Below, in pieces: positions 7,855 to 16,803 of a stretch of DNA of 36,357 bases; position 1 is the stretch's first letter, and each line of letters starts with the position of its first letter. The translations under genes and the position numbers were made by a program. The stretch lies in the IMG/VR virus record IMGVR_UViG_3300012936_000060, positions 1 to 36,357 of that record. The stretch is one strand, 5' to 3'. A model generated the notes under the pieces. That model ran no database searches and was not told the origin of the DNA. It saw only the letters and a list, made by a program, of their open reading frames with translations. Origin of the DNA: a virus.

Positions 7855-9429
7855 ATGGCTTTACAAATTAGAGGTGACCAGTTAACAGGCATTAAGAATG
7901 CTTCAATTCATAATGATGCTGCAATTAACTTGTCAAAATTATCTTTATCTGATAGTGGTGAAGAGTTTTCTGGAGATTTAACTTTTTCTGGTGATAACAC
8001 TCATTCTGGTTCTAACAGTCTTTCTGGATCTATTTCATTAACTGCTGCTGGTTCTTTGGATGTTTCTTCTGGAGCTTTAACTCTTGCTGATAATCAAATC
8101 AGTGGAGATAAAGTAGAAGGTGGAACCATAGCTTCAATAACTATTAACTCTTTATCTTCTGGAACAGTTGATATTGATGGCGGTGCAATTGATGGAACTG
8201 CTATTGGTTCAAGTTCTCATTCTACTGGTAAATTCACAACTCTTGAATCTACTGGAGTTGCTACTTTAGCTTCTGCTGTTGTTACTGGTAACTTGACTGT
8301 AAACGGAACTACAACTACTGTTAATTCCACTACTGTTACTGTTGACGATCCAATTTTCACATTAGGTGGAGATGGAGATGCTGCATCTGATGACAATTTA
8401 GATAGAGGTATCGAATTCAAATGGCATAACGGTTCTGCTGCTAAATTAGGTTTCTTCGGTTATGATGATTCCGAAGAAGTATTTACTTTCATTCAAGATG
8501 CAACTAATACTAGTGAAGTTTTCAGTGGAAGTGTTGGAAATGTTAAGTTTGGTGCTATTGAAGGTTCTTCCTTCTCTGACGGTACTATTACTGGTGTTAC
8601 ATTCTTAGATGACGATTCAATGGCTAGTGCTTCAGATACTACCTTACCAACTTCCGAGTCTGTTAAGGCATATGTTGATAGTAAGACTAGTTCTGGTAAC
8701 TTGAATCTTTCCGCAAAGGTTGACAACACGTCAATCGAACTTGATGATAACAATAAATTGTCTATTAAGGACTTAGGTGTTACTAATGCTATGCTTGCTG
8801 GTTCTATTGCTAACGCTAAATTGTCCAACAGTTCTGTAACTATTGGTAATACTGAGATTGATCTTGGTTCAACTTCCACTACTTTAGCTGGATTAACTTC
8901 TGTTAGTTCAACTTCCTTTGCTGGTAACTTAGCGGGTAGTGTTGCGGCTAGTGATGGAACTGTATTAGTTAATGCAACATCCAAGTCCCTTTACCTAACT
9001 GGTAATGACACTGATGATTTAACTGAAGGTTCCTCCAATCTTTATTATACTAATGAAAGAGCTGATGCTAGAATCGCAGCAGCAAGTATTGGTGACGTTT
9101 CTGACGTTTCTTTATCTTCAACTAAAGAAGGCGGAGACATGCTTTTATGGGATGGTTCCGATTACGTAAACGTTAAGATGGTTATTGATAACCATACTAT
9201 AGGTGCATCTCCTGGTAATTCAATTACTTTAGGTGCTAGTTCCGATTCTAATTTTTATCATATGGCTCAAGTATACTTGAACGGTCAGAAAATGAGATTT
9301 TCGTCTGATTCTACTTTAGATTCTGATGAAGATTACTATTTCTCTGCTGATGGTGAAATAACTTTCTCAAACAGTCTTATCGTTGAAGGCGATAACGTTG
9401 AAGTTATTCTATATGTTGCGCAATCTTAA
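7855..9429 (+). CDS. Tail fibre-like structural protein, paralogue 2
   Basis: This 524-aa protein starts MALQIRGDQLTGIKNASIHN and is low in complexity, with Ser, Thr, Gly, Asp and Ala dominating. It has triple-beta-helix-like alternation (GDLTFSGDNTHSGSNSLSGS), a NLTVNGTTTTVNSTTVTVDD module near residues 145-165, a TTLPTSESVKAYVDS motif near residue 270, and NAMLAGSIANAKL spacers near residue 310. Such proteins usually form trimeric fibres. The C-terminal 70 residues (VYLNGQKMRFSSDS to VEVILYVAQS) are the domain shared with its neighbours. The start codon has an AAAAGGAG site. A strong terminator follows, so this gene ends a transcription unit. Confidence 0.83.
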   Translation: MALQIRGDQLTGIKNASIHNDAAINLSKLSLSDSGEEFSGDLTFSGDNTHSGSNSLSGSISLTAAGSLDVSSGALTLADNQISGDKVEGGTIASITINSLSSGTVDIDGGAIDGTAIGSSSHSTGKFTTLESTGVATLASAVVTGNLTVNGTTTTVNSTTVTVDDPIFTLGGDGDAASDDNLDRGIEFKWHNGSAAKLGFFGYDDSEEVFTFIQDATNTSEVFSGSVGNVKFGAIEGSSFSDGTITGVTFLDDDSMASASDTTLPTSESVKAYVDSKTSSGNLNLSAKVDNTSIELDDNNKLSIKDLGVTNAMLAGSIANAKLSNSSVTIGNTEIDLGSTSTTLAGLTSVSSTSFAGNLAGSVAASDGTVLVNATSKSLYLTGNDTDDLTEGSSNLYYTNERADARIAAASIGDVSDVSLSSTKEGGDMLLWDGSDYVNVKMVIDNHTIGASPGNSITLGASSDSNFYHMAQVYLNGQKMRFSSDSTLDSDEDYYFSADGEITFSNSLIVEGDNVEVILYVAQS

Positions 9430-9456
9430 TTTTTAGAATATTAATCTAAATATTCG

Positions 9457-9483
9457 GGAGTGGGGAAACCCACTCCTTTTTTT
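9457..9483 (+). terminator. Strong intrinsic terminator
   Basis: GGAGTGGG (9457-9464) pairs perfectly with CCCACTCC (9469-9476) around a GAAA tetraloop and is followed by seven T (9477-9483). The stem core GGAGTGG/CCACTCC is the same as in the terminator at 10793, so the two 3' ends look like copies of each other. Confidence 0.92.
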
Positions 9484-9522
9484 ATAAAAAATAATATTTT
9501 TTTCATTTTTTGGGTAAAAGTA

Positions 9523-9532
9523 TTATATATAT
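9523..9532 (+). promoter_or_regulatory. TTATATATAT element upstream of fibre gene
   Basis: Third member of the element set (compare 5929 and 7786), preceded by GTAAAAGTA and followed by TATTAGA, 64 bases before the start codon at 9596. Downstream, the leader contains TTGAAACTTGA (9544-9554), also present in the leader at 5959-5969, so promoter-like element and leader seem to have been duplicated along with the gene. Confidence 0.4.
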
Positions 9533-9595
9533 TATTAGACATATTGAAACTTGAATTCCATCGTAATGATAGATTATGAGATTCGAGGAGTAAAA

Positions 9596-10771
9596 ATGGC
9601 CTTAAAACTAAGAGGTAACACTCAGATAAAACTAAAATCTATCGAGTTAGAACACTTGAAAGATTTATCTCCAGGTCGAATTTTAGGTAGACCTGAAACT
9701 GCTTCTTCTAATTATGATGCCGATTCAGCATCCCCTTCCGAACTTCAGGGTGAAGATATTAGAAGAATTGCCGATTTACACACCGATGATAATGTAACTT
9801 TCGCTAATATAACAGGTTCAGTTGGAAATTTCAGCTCAACATTAACAGTACAAGGTAGTGGTACAGTAGCTTCAAACTTAACAGTTGAAGGTGACTTGAC
9901 CGTTTCCGGAACAACAACAAATATTGAAACAACAAATTTACTAGTAGAGGATCCATTAATTCAAATTGGAAAATCTAATGACGCAGATTCGAAAGACTTA
10001 GGATTTTTCGGTCTATATAATGACGGTTCTGACAAGTATGCAGGTCTTGTTAGAGATGCCAGTGATTCTGGAAAATTTAAACTATTCACAACTACAGAGG
10101 ATATAACGTCCGCAACAACTGTAGATTTCACAGACTTTTTAGATGGTACTAGTTATGCTTCAAAAGCTATAATGGTTGCAGATATAGAGGGTAATATTAC
10201 ATATGAAAATGATGTAACTTTTACACTTTCTGGTGATGTTTCTGGTTCAGCTACTTTTTCTGGAAGTAATGATCCAACAATATCAGTAACTATCGGAGAT
10301 AGTTCAGTTCAGTTATCAAATATTGATTTTCTTGTAGATGAAGATAATATGGACTCCGATTCCGAAACTAAAGTTCCAACGCAACAGTCTGTAAAAGCAT
10401 ATGTTGATTCTAAAGTTTCTGGTGGTGGTTTTTCAAATTTGGCAGCAAAGCAAATGCAAATGGTTTATAATAATGGAACAAGTAATGTTTTTGTTAATGT
10501 ACAACAAAATGTAGTGTATCATTCAGTCACTTCATCTGAAGCTTCTTCTGGTGAAATATCTTTATCCGTTGCTTCCGAAGATCAATTTGATGAACTATCT
10601 GACGTTTTTTTGAATGGTCAAAAAGTTAGATTTGGAACATCGACAGAAGTTGATACCGATACAACTAGAGAGTACTATTTTGATAGTTCTACAAGTAAGA
10701 TACATTTTCAAAGTAGTCTTTTGGTAGAAGGTGATAAACTAGAAATTGTATACTTCAGTGTAGTTCAATAA
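9596..10771 (+). CDS. Tail fibre-like structural protein, paralogue 3
   Basis: This 391-aa protein starts MALKLRGNTQIKLKSIELEH at an ATG with a GAGGAG site; an in-frame ATG at 9551 lacks such a site and would add 15 unrelated residues. It is the closest relative of the 6014 protein. Both share LKDLSPGRILG/LEDIDSGKILG, a DIRRIADLHTDDNVTF/DIRSIAGLTTTDNVQF segment, the NLTVEGDLTVSGTTTNIETT module, NIDFLVDEDNM-SDSETKVP and QQSVKAYVDS. It lacks the roughly 200-residue insertion of that protein and so looks like the bare scaffold. The C-terminal domain (VFLNGQKVRFGTSTE to LEIVYFSVVQ) is shared with its neighbours. A structural fibre role is likely; the exact place in the virion is unknown. Confidence 0.83.
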   Translation: MALKLRGNTQIKLKSIELEHLKDLSPGRILGRPETASSNYDADSASPSELQGEDIRRIADLHTDDNVTFANITGSVGNFSSTLTVQGSGTVASNLTVEGDLTVSGTTTNIETTNLLVEDPLIQIGKSNDADSKDLGFFGLYNDGSDKYAGLVRDASDSGKFKLFTTTEDITSATTVDFTDFLDGTSYASKAIMVADIEGNITYENDVTFTLSGDVSGSATFSGSNDPTISVTIGDSSVQLSNIDFLVDEDNMDSDSETKVPTQQSVKAYVDSKVSGGGFSNLAAKQMQMVYNNGTSNVFVNVQQNVVYHSVTSSEASSGEISLSVASEDQFDELSDVFLNGQKVRFGTSTEVDTDTTREYYFDSSTSKIHFQSSLLVEGDKLEIVYFSVVQ

Positions 10772-10781
10772 ATTTTAGTTT

Positions 10782-10789
10782 TATAAATA
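10782..10789 (+). promoter_or_regulatory. T4-type late promoter overlapping a terminator
   Basis: Exact TATAAATA, 10 bases after the stop codon of the upstream fibre gene and 3 bases before the terminator stem. With T4 late promoter spacing, transcription would start near 10795-10796, inside the left arm of the hairpin, so new transcripts would lack part of the stem while incoming ones would terminate. Confidence 0.7.
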
Positions 10790-10792
10790 GTT

Positions 10793-10822
10793 GGGAGTGG
10801 GTGTCCACTCCCAATTTTTTTT
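10793..10822 (+). terminator. Strong intrinsic terminator after fibre paralogue 3
   Basis: GGGAGTGG (10793-10800) pairs perfectly with CCACTCCC (10805-10812) around a GTGT loop, then AA and eight T (10815-10822). The stem core matches that of the terminator at 9457. Confidence 0.92.
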
Positions 10823-10841
10823 ACATTATAAGGAGTATAAA

Positions 10842-11114
10842 ATGGAAAAAGAAACAATCTATTCACTAAAACTTTCACAATCTGAAATCGAATATTTGAT
10901 ACAAGTTTTAGATACTATTGTAAAATCTCACGGTCTTCAAGTTGCCGAAAAATGCGCAAGTCTTCACAAAATTTTAGTAGAAACTGCTGAACCGATTCCA
11001 GAACCGAAAGAGGAAGTGGTTGAAGAAGTTTCCTTGGAAGAAGTTGAAGACGAGTTGGAGCAAATCATGGAAGTTCCTAAGAAAAGAAAAAGGTCAACCA
11101 AAAAGAAAAAATAG
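10842..11114 (+). CDS. Small charged protein, unknown function
   Basis: This 90-aa protein has a predicted helical N-terminal half (YSLKLSQSEIEYLIQVLDTI onward, to about residue 48), then a proline- and glutamate-rich acidic linker, and a strongly basic tail (KKRKRSTKKKK). The start at 10842 has an AAGGAG site; an alternative upstream in-frame start at 10791 would translate through the terminator hairpin. It lies between two late promoters and before the 1874-aa fibre gene. I do not recognise the family. A small assembly partner of the fibre is one possibility, since small charged genes also precede the 1489-aa and 1602-aa fibre genes. Confidence 0.75.
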   Translation: MEKETIYSLKLSQSEIEYLIQVLDTIVKSHGLQVAEKCASLHKILVETAEPIPEPKEEVVEEVSLEEVEDELEQIMEVPKKRKRSTKKKK

Positions 11115-11118
11115 ACCT

Positions 11119-11126
11119 TATAAATA
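11119..11126 (+). promoter_or_regulatory. T4-type late promoter upstream of 1874-aa fibre gene
   Basis: Exact TATAAATA, 4 bases after the preceding stop codon and 35 bases before the start codon of the giant fibre gene. The spacing leaves room for a short leader that includes the GGGAG ribosome site. Confidence 0.75.
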
Positions 11127-11161
11127 TCGAAAAATAATAATAAATTCTGAGGGAGTTCGCA

Positions 11162-14100
11162 ATGTCCAATCATATGCCAATACTAGTTGAAGATAGAAAT
11201 ACATTCGAGCAATGGAGACTCGCTACAAATCAAATAGTAAAGAGGCTAAATCTATTATATAATGCAGATAATACTTTAAGAATACAGGGTTCAGCCATTT
11301 TTAGGGATGATATATCTGTAGGTAGAAATTTAAATGTTACTGGTTTTGCGAATATATCAAAAAATCTAACAGTTGACGGTGATCTTGTAATAAAAGGAAC
11401 CACCACTACAGTTAATAGTGAAATAGTCACAATGGGTGACAAAGTTATAACTTTAAACTGGAGTGAAGAAAATCCTAATTATTACGATTCTAAATTGATT
11501 TCTGGTTTAGAAGTTAATTTGGGAACTGATGATAGTAATCTTTTTGCTACTGGTTTAACTACCATACAAGAATTTTTATATAATACTGATAAAAATGAAA
11601 CGACTTTCTATCTACAAGATAAGTTGACCATAACAATTCCCGCTTCATCTGACCCAGACGGAAATGTTATTCCGGAAACTCAACAAGATGTTATTTGGCC
11701 TACAGACTATTCTGGGGAAAAAACTATTGTTTTTCAGCAAGGTGAAATAAAACATAACTTTGTTATAAAACAAATTCTAGAACCAACAGAAGGTCTTTCC
11801 AACCCTGTTGTAACCGTTGAGGGTAATGCTGCTTTTATTTCTGAAAGTACAAATGACCCTATTGCTTTTGAAATATATAATTCAAAAAGACAGTTCTATT
11901 GGGATGAGGAGAATGCTAAATGGGTTCTAAAAGGTGCTATTCAGATACAAGGAGATGTAGAAGCTGAAGATGGATTCTTTGACAGAATTAATATTGGAGT
12001 TGAAAGAAAGTTAGATTCTGATGATTTTTTATCTATTGTAGTTGAAGATACTGTAACTTCAGATCCTTTATTAGTAAAAACTTCCGAGGTTGATAAAGTT
12101 GGAGGTTTTTTATGGACTGTTGATAAAGATGCTACAGATACTATTACTGATAAAAGATTGAGACTTGAACTTACAGATGGAACTTCTGATATAGAAACTA
12201 ATATTTTATTAGACCCAACCAGTAATTCTTTTATTATGAAGAAACTTGGAATTGGGAAAAGGACTCCTGAAGTTTCACTAGATGTTATAGGTAATGTAAA
12301 AGCTTCAGCAAGATTCGGTTCAGGTTCTGGTACAGTTGGTAATCCTGCATATCATTTCAATAGCGATAGTGATACTGGTATGTACCTAATAGATACTGGA
12401 AAGTTGTCTTTAGCAACAGGAGGTTCTGATAGAATTACAATAGATGCTGATGGAAAGGTTGGTATTGGAACAACAAGTCCAGTTGGATCATTAGAGGTTA
12501 TGACTGATGGAGATACAAGTTCTGACGGTATTATATTAAGAAGTTCCAGCACTGGAGGAAGAACCCTTCGACTATGGGCTACTGGAGATAAGGCACACAT
12601 AGGTGCTGGCGGGGGTACAGAAGATTTGATATTGAACCATGCTGGTGGAAATGTCGGAATCGGAACTTCAAACCCTCAACATCATTTTTCAGTCTATGAT
12701 GGGGATCAAGGTATTGATTTTCACATTAATTATGCTGGAGGTGCTTGGAATAGGATACTGAGTTACGATAGAACAACCGATGGCGTTGAACACCCTATTA
12801 AAATTCAAGGATTGAAGTTCACTGTAGACACAAATGGAACTGAAAGATTTAGAGTTCATGATGACGGAAATGTTGGTATTGGAACAAATATTCCTGTCGC
12901 AAAATTATCTTTATTTGAACCGTCCGAAAATGTTTCATTATCTTTACAAACATCAAATAAAAGTCGATGGTGGATAACTGCTGACGGTGACTCGGAAGCA
13001 ACAAATGCTCTAAGAATAGGGGGGACGGGAACCTCAGAACCATCCCAAGGATCAATTAATATCAATAGTTCTGGAAAAATCGGTATTGGAACTAATGCAA
13101 CTCCTCATAAATTAACCGTTTTAGGTGACTTGGGTGTTGGGGATAGTTTATATGGATCAACTCTTGATGGGATAGTATTCAGTTCAACTTCTACTAGCAG
13201 TTATCATAATACAATAAAACATACTAATACTGGATTGGAATTTGATAATACTGCTACTGTAGACAGAAATTATTCCTTTTTAGGCGGAAATGTCGGAATT
13301 GGAACAACAGCACCGAATACAAAACTACACGTAACAGATAGTAATGAAATCGTTGCAACACTCACAAACTCAACGAATGATGATAACACAAAAACGCTTT
13401 TAAGGTTTTCACAAAATGTTGATTCAGATAATGTATCTGGAAATATCGGAATTAATAGACTTGGTGCTAATGCTGGGTGTGGTTTTGAAATAAATTTAGC
13501 AGACTCAGATGGTAATGAGCAGAACAGATTAACAATTCTTGAAGGTGGAAATGTCGGAATTGGAACTGAAAGTCCTGATGAGTTGTTACATTTAGAAAAA
13601 TTGACAGATGGTGTTAATGAAGGTAATCCTGGAATAGTATTAGAAAATTCAGATCAAAAATGGACAATCTTTAATAGAGGAAGTTCCTCCGATAGATTTC
13701 AGATCAATGATATGACTGATCCGAACGCAACAACTGCACCTTTTAGGATTTTTCCAGGAGCTCCAACAGATTCAATTCATATTTCGGGTAATGGAAATGT
13801 TGGTATAGGTTTATCTAATGCAACAGAAAAACTTCATGTTGATGGGGCGATTGCTCTTACATCTCAAAGTAGCACCCCACCTTTAGCTCAATTTTATACC
13901 TCAGGTTCAATACTTTTTGCTGGATCTACACTTTGGGGGCATAATGGTACTCAATGGATAAGTCTTTTCAGTGGTCAAGCTTTTGATCCGACAAATGCTA
14001 TCGACTATTCTACAAATAACTGGTTGAGAGTAAATAGAGAAGATACATACGGTATAGCTGATAATAACGGTGACCCGATTGCAGATGCTGCTGGAACGGA

Positions 14101-16786
14101 TATATTTGCAACTCAAACTTGGTGGGATGTTGGTGTTGGTATAGAAGATCCAGTTACAAAATTACATGTTGTACAAGACACTCCAATCACAGGACAAACT
14201 TGGTCTGATAACCCACAATTTATAAATTTCGTAAGTACAAGATATACCGCAACGATAGAAAATAAAAATACAACTGGTAACGGATTACAAATAAGATGTA
14301 ATACAACTGATTCAAATGTTAATATTTTTAGATGCGTTAATAATAGTCCAACATATGATCCACTTTCGAACCCAGTTGATGATAGTGGAACTGAAAGATT
14401 TGTAATTAAGGGTGATGGAAATGTCGGAATCAATACTTCAGATCCTCTAAAAAAATTACATGTTAGACATGATAATCTACCAGAACCTGCCTCAACTGCG
14501 ATATCTTCAAGCACTTCAGCAGTAATTTCGGGAATAGATGGGGGTTTAGAACTTCTATCTGCTGATGATAATACTAGTGTTGCAAACTTTATCGGCCTTG
14601 GTAGATATAGTCAAGTTGATGGGAGTTTAATTCATAAATTCGGAATAGTTCACGAATGTAACACTGGAAGTCAAGGAAGTAATACAGGCCACAGTTTATC
14701 ATTCACTTATGGAACAGGTGTTAATTCATATGGTAATACTGAACATCTAACCATATTATCTGGCGGTAATGTTGGTGTTGGTGAAACAAATCCACAAGCA
14801 AGATTTTCAGTTTCAAGAGGTGATGACACTATAGAATTAGATCACATCACATCTCCAGACACTAATCGTATTTTGAGTTATAATCGCACATCAAATACTG
14901 AACTTCCTTTAAAACTTAGAGGTTCTATTTTGACCTTTGATACTAATTCAATTGAAAGACTTAGGATACTTAATAATGGAAATGTTGGAATAGGAGTTAC
15001 AAACCCTAAACAGAATCTAGAAGTTGGGGGAGTTGTAAAATTCGGATATATTTCAAATGACGGCGAGCCTGATTTAGCTGGTTGTATAAGATGGAATGCG
15101 ACTAGAGGGTTATTAGAAGGTAATGACGGAACTACAAACTGGACGGATGCTAACGGTAATTCTACTGGTTGGTTTGCAATCGGTAAACCTGATTGGGAAA
15201 GAAATGACGACACGGAAAGTGTGTTCTATAAAGTTAATGACATAAACAAAGATGGGTATGTTGGCATAGGGACTATCTCCCCTCAAAGAATTCTGGATGT
15301 TGAAGATTTTAGAAATCAATATGCCGCAAGAATTAAAAATACTCATACAACTGGTTCTGGATTACAAGTAGTTTGTTCTGAAACAACAAGTTCTGATAGT
15401 TACATATTTGCTTGTGAAAAGAAATCTACAACATCCCCTCAATTTCCTTTTGTGGTGAAGGGCGATGGAAATGTAGGTATCGGAACAACAACACCTTCTT
15501 CACCGTTACATATAAAATCAGCAACTGACCAAATCCTTAAACTCCAAACTACAGATCAAGTAACAAACGGCCCATTATATATGGGGTTTTACAATAATGG
15601 TGACGGTCAAAAAGGTTGGTTTGGTTATGGTTCAGGTCTAAATGAAGATATTTCAATATGGAATAAAGAATCTGGATCGGTAAAGTTTTCTACAAGTGAT
15701 GAAATTAGAATGACAATAACCTCATCTGGAAGAGTTGGTATTGGAACGACAAATCCAACAGAAAAACTTCATGTCGATGGAGGTTCGATCAGGGTTGATA
15801 TCGGAACTACACCTGATTCTGCTGCTATATTTTCTGGAGGGGGTTCAAATCTTCATATTGATCTTGATACTGGATATACAACTTTCAGAAACACTTCTGG
15901 TACTACATCAAATGAAGGATTCCGTTTCAAAGCTTCAAGCACGGGTAATGATTTAGTTACAATAAGAAATGACGGAAATGTCGGAATTGGAACTTCAACA
16001 CCTTCCGAAAAACTTGAAGTTGGTGGAAATATAAAATCCTCTGGTAATATAATATCCTCTGGAAAAATTGGAATCGGAACAACATCACCTTCGGAAAAAC
16101 TTGAAGTCGATGGAAGTTCGGTATTTGGTGATTTGAGTAATGATAATACTATCACAATATCAAAGAATCCTGTAACCGATAACACACTTCAAGAAAATGA
16201 TTATATAAATTTAACATTTAAACAGAGTACAGGGTATAACTATCACGAAGTTTCCTCTGATTATCAAGGGTCTTCTGGAAAAATGCAATTTAGACACTCA
16301 ATGTCTTTTCAAGGAAGTACTGCATTACATTCACCTTCTTACTCCAAACAACATTCATTTGATGGGAATAATTGGATATTTAATTATAGATTTTTACCAA
16401 ATCCTTCCGACGAAACTGGTGCCGATTTTGATCAGCGTCATTTGTTTTTTGGAGATATTGAAGCTTATTCTGGGGGAATAAAGGCATCTGGCGATATCGA
16501 ATCAACTTCTGATATCTCTATAAAAGAAAATTTAGAAATAATAGAGAATCCGATTGAAAAAGTAAAACAGTTGAATGGATACACTTTTAATAAAAATGGT
16601 GAAGAGAAAAGGTCTGCTGGATTGATTGCTCAAGAAGTTGAGAAAGTTCTTCCAGAAGTTGTCTCTGAAAATAGTGATGGAATTAAAAGTCTTGCCTATG
16701 GAAACATAGTGGCTTTGTTAGTTGAAACCGTGAAGGAACAGCAAAAACAAATAGACGAACTTAAACAACAAATATCGAATAAATAA
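11162..16786 (+). CDS. Giant tail fibre protein with S74 intramolecular chaperone C-terminus
   Basis: This 1874-aa fibre starts MSNHMPILVEDRNTFEQWRL. Residues 55-105 carry a LTVDGDLVIKGTTTTVNSE module. From about residue 360 to 1670 there are roughly 17 repeats of the type GNVGIGTTxPxxKLHV alternating with variable segments of 40-120 residues. The C-terminus is a peptidase S74 (endosialidase-type) chaperone domain: STSDISIKEN, then LNGYTFNKNGEEKRSAGLIA, QEVEKVLPEVV, and a terminal coiled coil. By analogy with endosialidase (Ser911, Lys916), cleavage would fall between Ser1783 and Asp1784, with Lys1788 as dyad partner, releasing about 91 residues after trimer folding. It is preceded by a perfect late promoter and followed within 17 bases by the next giant fibre. 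No catalytic depolymerase domain is recognised, so receptor binding is the likely role. Confidence 0.92.
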   Translation: MSNHMPILVEDRNTFEQWRLATNQIVKRLNLLYNADNTLRIQGSAIFRDDISVGRNLNVTGFANISKNLTVDGDLVIKGTTTTVNSEIVTMGDKVITLNWSEENPNYYDSKLISGLEVNLGTDDSNLFATGLTTIQEFLYNTDKNETTFYLQDKLTITIPASSDPDGNVIPETQQDVIWPTDYSGEKTIVFQQGEIKHNFVIKQILEPTEGLSNPVVTVEGNAAFISESTNDPIAFEIYNSKRQFYWDEENAKWVLKGAIQIQGDVEAEDGFFDRINIGVERKLDSDDFLSIVVEDTVTSDPLLVKTSEVDKVGGFLWTVDKDATDTITDKRLRLELTDGTSDIETNILLDPTSNSFIMKKLGIGKRTPEVSLDVIGNVKASARFGSGSGTVGNPAYHFNSDSDTGMYLIDTGKLSLATGGSDRITIDADGKVGIGTTSPVGSLEVMTDGDTSSDGIILRSSSTGGRTLRLWATGDKAHIGAGGGTEDLILNHAGGNVGIGTSNPQHHFSVYDGDQGIDFHINYAGGAWNRILSYDRTTDGVEHPIKIQGLKFTVDTNGTERFRVHDDGNVGIGTNIPVAKLSLFEPSENVSLSLQTSNKSRWWITADGDSEATNALRIGGTGTSEPSQGSININSSGKIGIGTNATPHKLTVLGDLGVGDSLYGSTLDGIVFSSTSTSSYHNTIKHTNTGLEFDNTATVDRNYSFLGGNVGIGTTAPNTKLHVTDSNEIVATLTNSTNDDNTKTLLRFSQNVDSDNVSGNIGINRLGANAGCGFEINLADSDGNEQNRLTILEGGNVGIGTESPDELLHLEKLTDGVNEGNPGIVLENSDQKWTIFNRGSSSDRFQINDMTDPNATTAPFRIFPGAPTDSIHISGNGNVGIGLSNATEKLHVDGAIALTSQSSTPPLAQFYTSGSILFAGSTLWGHNGTQWISLFSGQAFDPTNAIDYSTNNWLRVNREDTYGIADNNGDPIADAAGTDIFATQTWWDVGVGIEDPVTKLHVVQDTPITGQTWSDNPQFINFVSTRYTATIENKNTTGNGLQIRCNTTDSNVNIFRCVNNSPTYDPLSNPVDDSGTERFVIKGDGNVGINTSDPLKKLHVRHDNLPEPASTAISSSTSAVISGIDGGLELLSADDNTSVANFIGLGRYSQVDGSLIHKFGIVHECNTGSQGSNTGHSLSFTYGTGVNSYGNTEHLTILSGGNVGVGETNPQARFSVSRGDDTIELDHITSPDTNRILSYNRTSNTELPLKLRGSILTFDTNSIERLRILNNGNVGIGVTNPKQNLEVGGVVKFGYISNDGEPDLAGCIRWNATRGLLEGNDGTTNWTDANGNSTGWFAIGKPDWERNDDTESVFYKVNDINKDGYVGIGTISPQRILDVEDFRNQYAARIKNTHTTGSGLQVVCSETTSSDSYIFACEKKSTTSPQFPFVVKGDGNVGIGTTTPSSPLHIKSATDQILKLQTTDQVTNGPLYMGFYNNGDGQKGWFGYGSGLNEDISIWNKESGSVKFSTSDEIRMTITSSGRVGIGTTNPTEKLHVDGGSIRVDIGTTPDSAAIFSGGGSNLHIDLDTGYTTFRNTSGTTSNEGFRFKASSTGNDLVTIRNDGNVGIGTSTPSEKLEVGGNIKSSGNIISSGKIGIGTTSPSEKLEVDGSSVFGDLSNDNTITISKNPVTDNTLQENDYINLTFKQSTGYNYHEVSSDYQGSSGKMQFRHSMSFQGSTALHSPSYSKQHSFDGNNWIFNYRFLPNPSDETGADFDQRHLFFGDIEAYSGGIKASGDIESTSDISIKENLEIIENPIEKVKQLNGYTFNKNGEEKRSAGLIAQEVEKVLPEVVSENSDGIKSLAYGNIVALLVETVKEQQKQIDELKQQISNK
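15735..15993 (+). repeat. Duplicated fibre module, copy A
   Basis: This segment of the 1874-aa gene is a close copy of 22711-22969 in the 2804-aa gene. Both encode GxVGIGTT, SIRVDIGT or SLRVDIGT, PDSAAIF, GGGSNLHIDL, TFRNT and GFRFK, ending in DGNVGIGT, and they share identical runs such as cctgattctgctgctatatt. Confidence 0.85.
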
Positions 16787-16803
16787 GTTATAAAGGACTT
16801 ACT

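Noticed and set aside
8493-8984. Antisense open frame of 163 codons opposite the 524-aa fibre gene
   Set aside because: Low-complexity sense codons for Ser, Thr, Asp and Gly produce few stops on the other strand. There is no ribosome site and every supported gene is on the + strand.
9551-9595. Longer start for the 391-aa fibre protein
   Set aside because: The ATG at 9596 has a GAGGAG site and gives MALKLRG, matching the starts of both paralogues; the longer version lacks both.
10791-10841. Longer start for the 90-aa protein
   Set aside because: The longer frame would begin at a non-ATG codon inside the terminator stem; the ATG at 10842 has an AAGGAG site.
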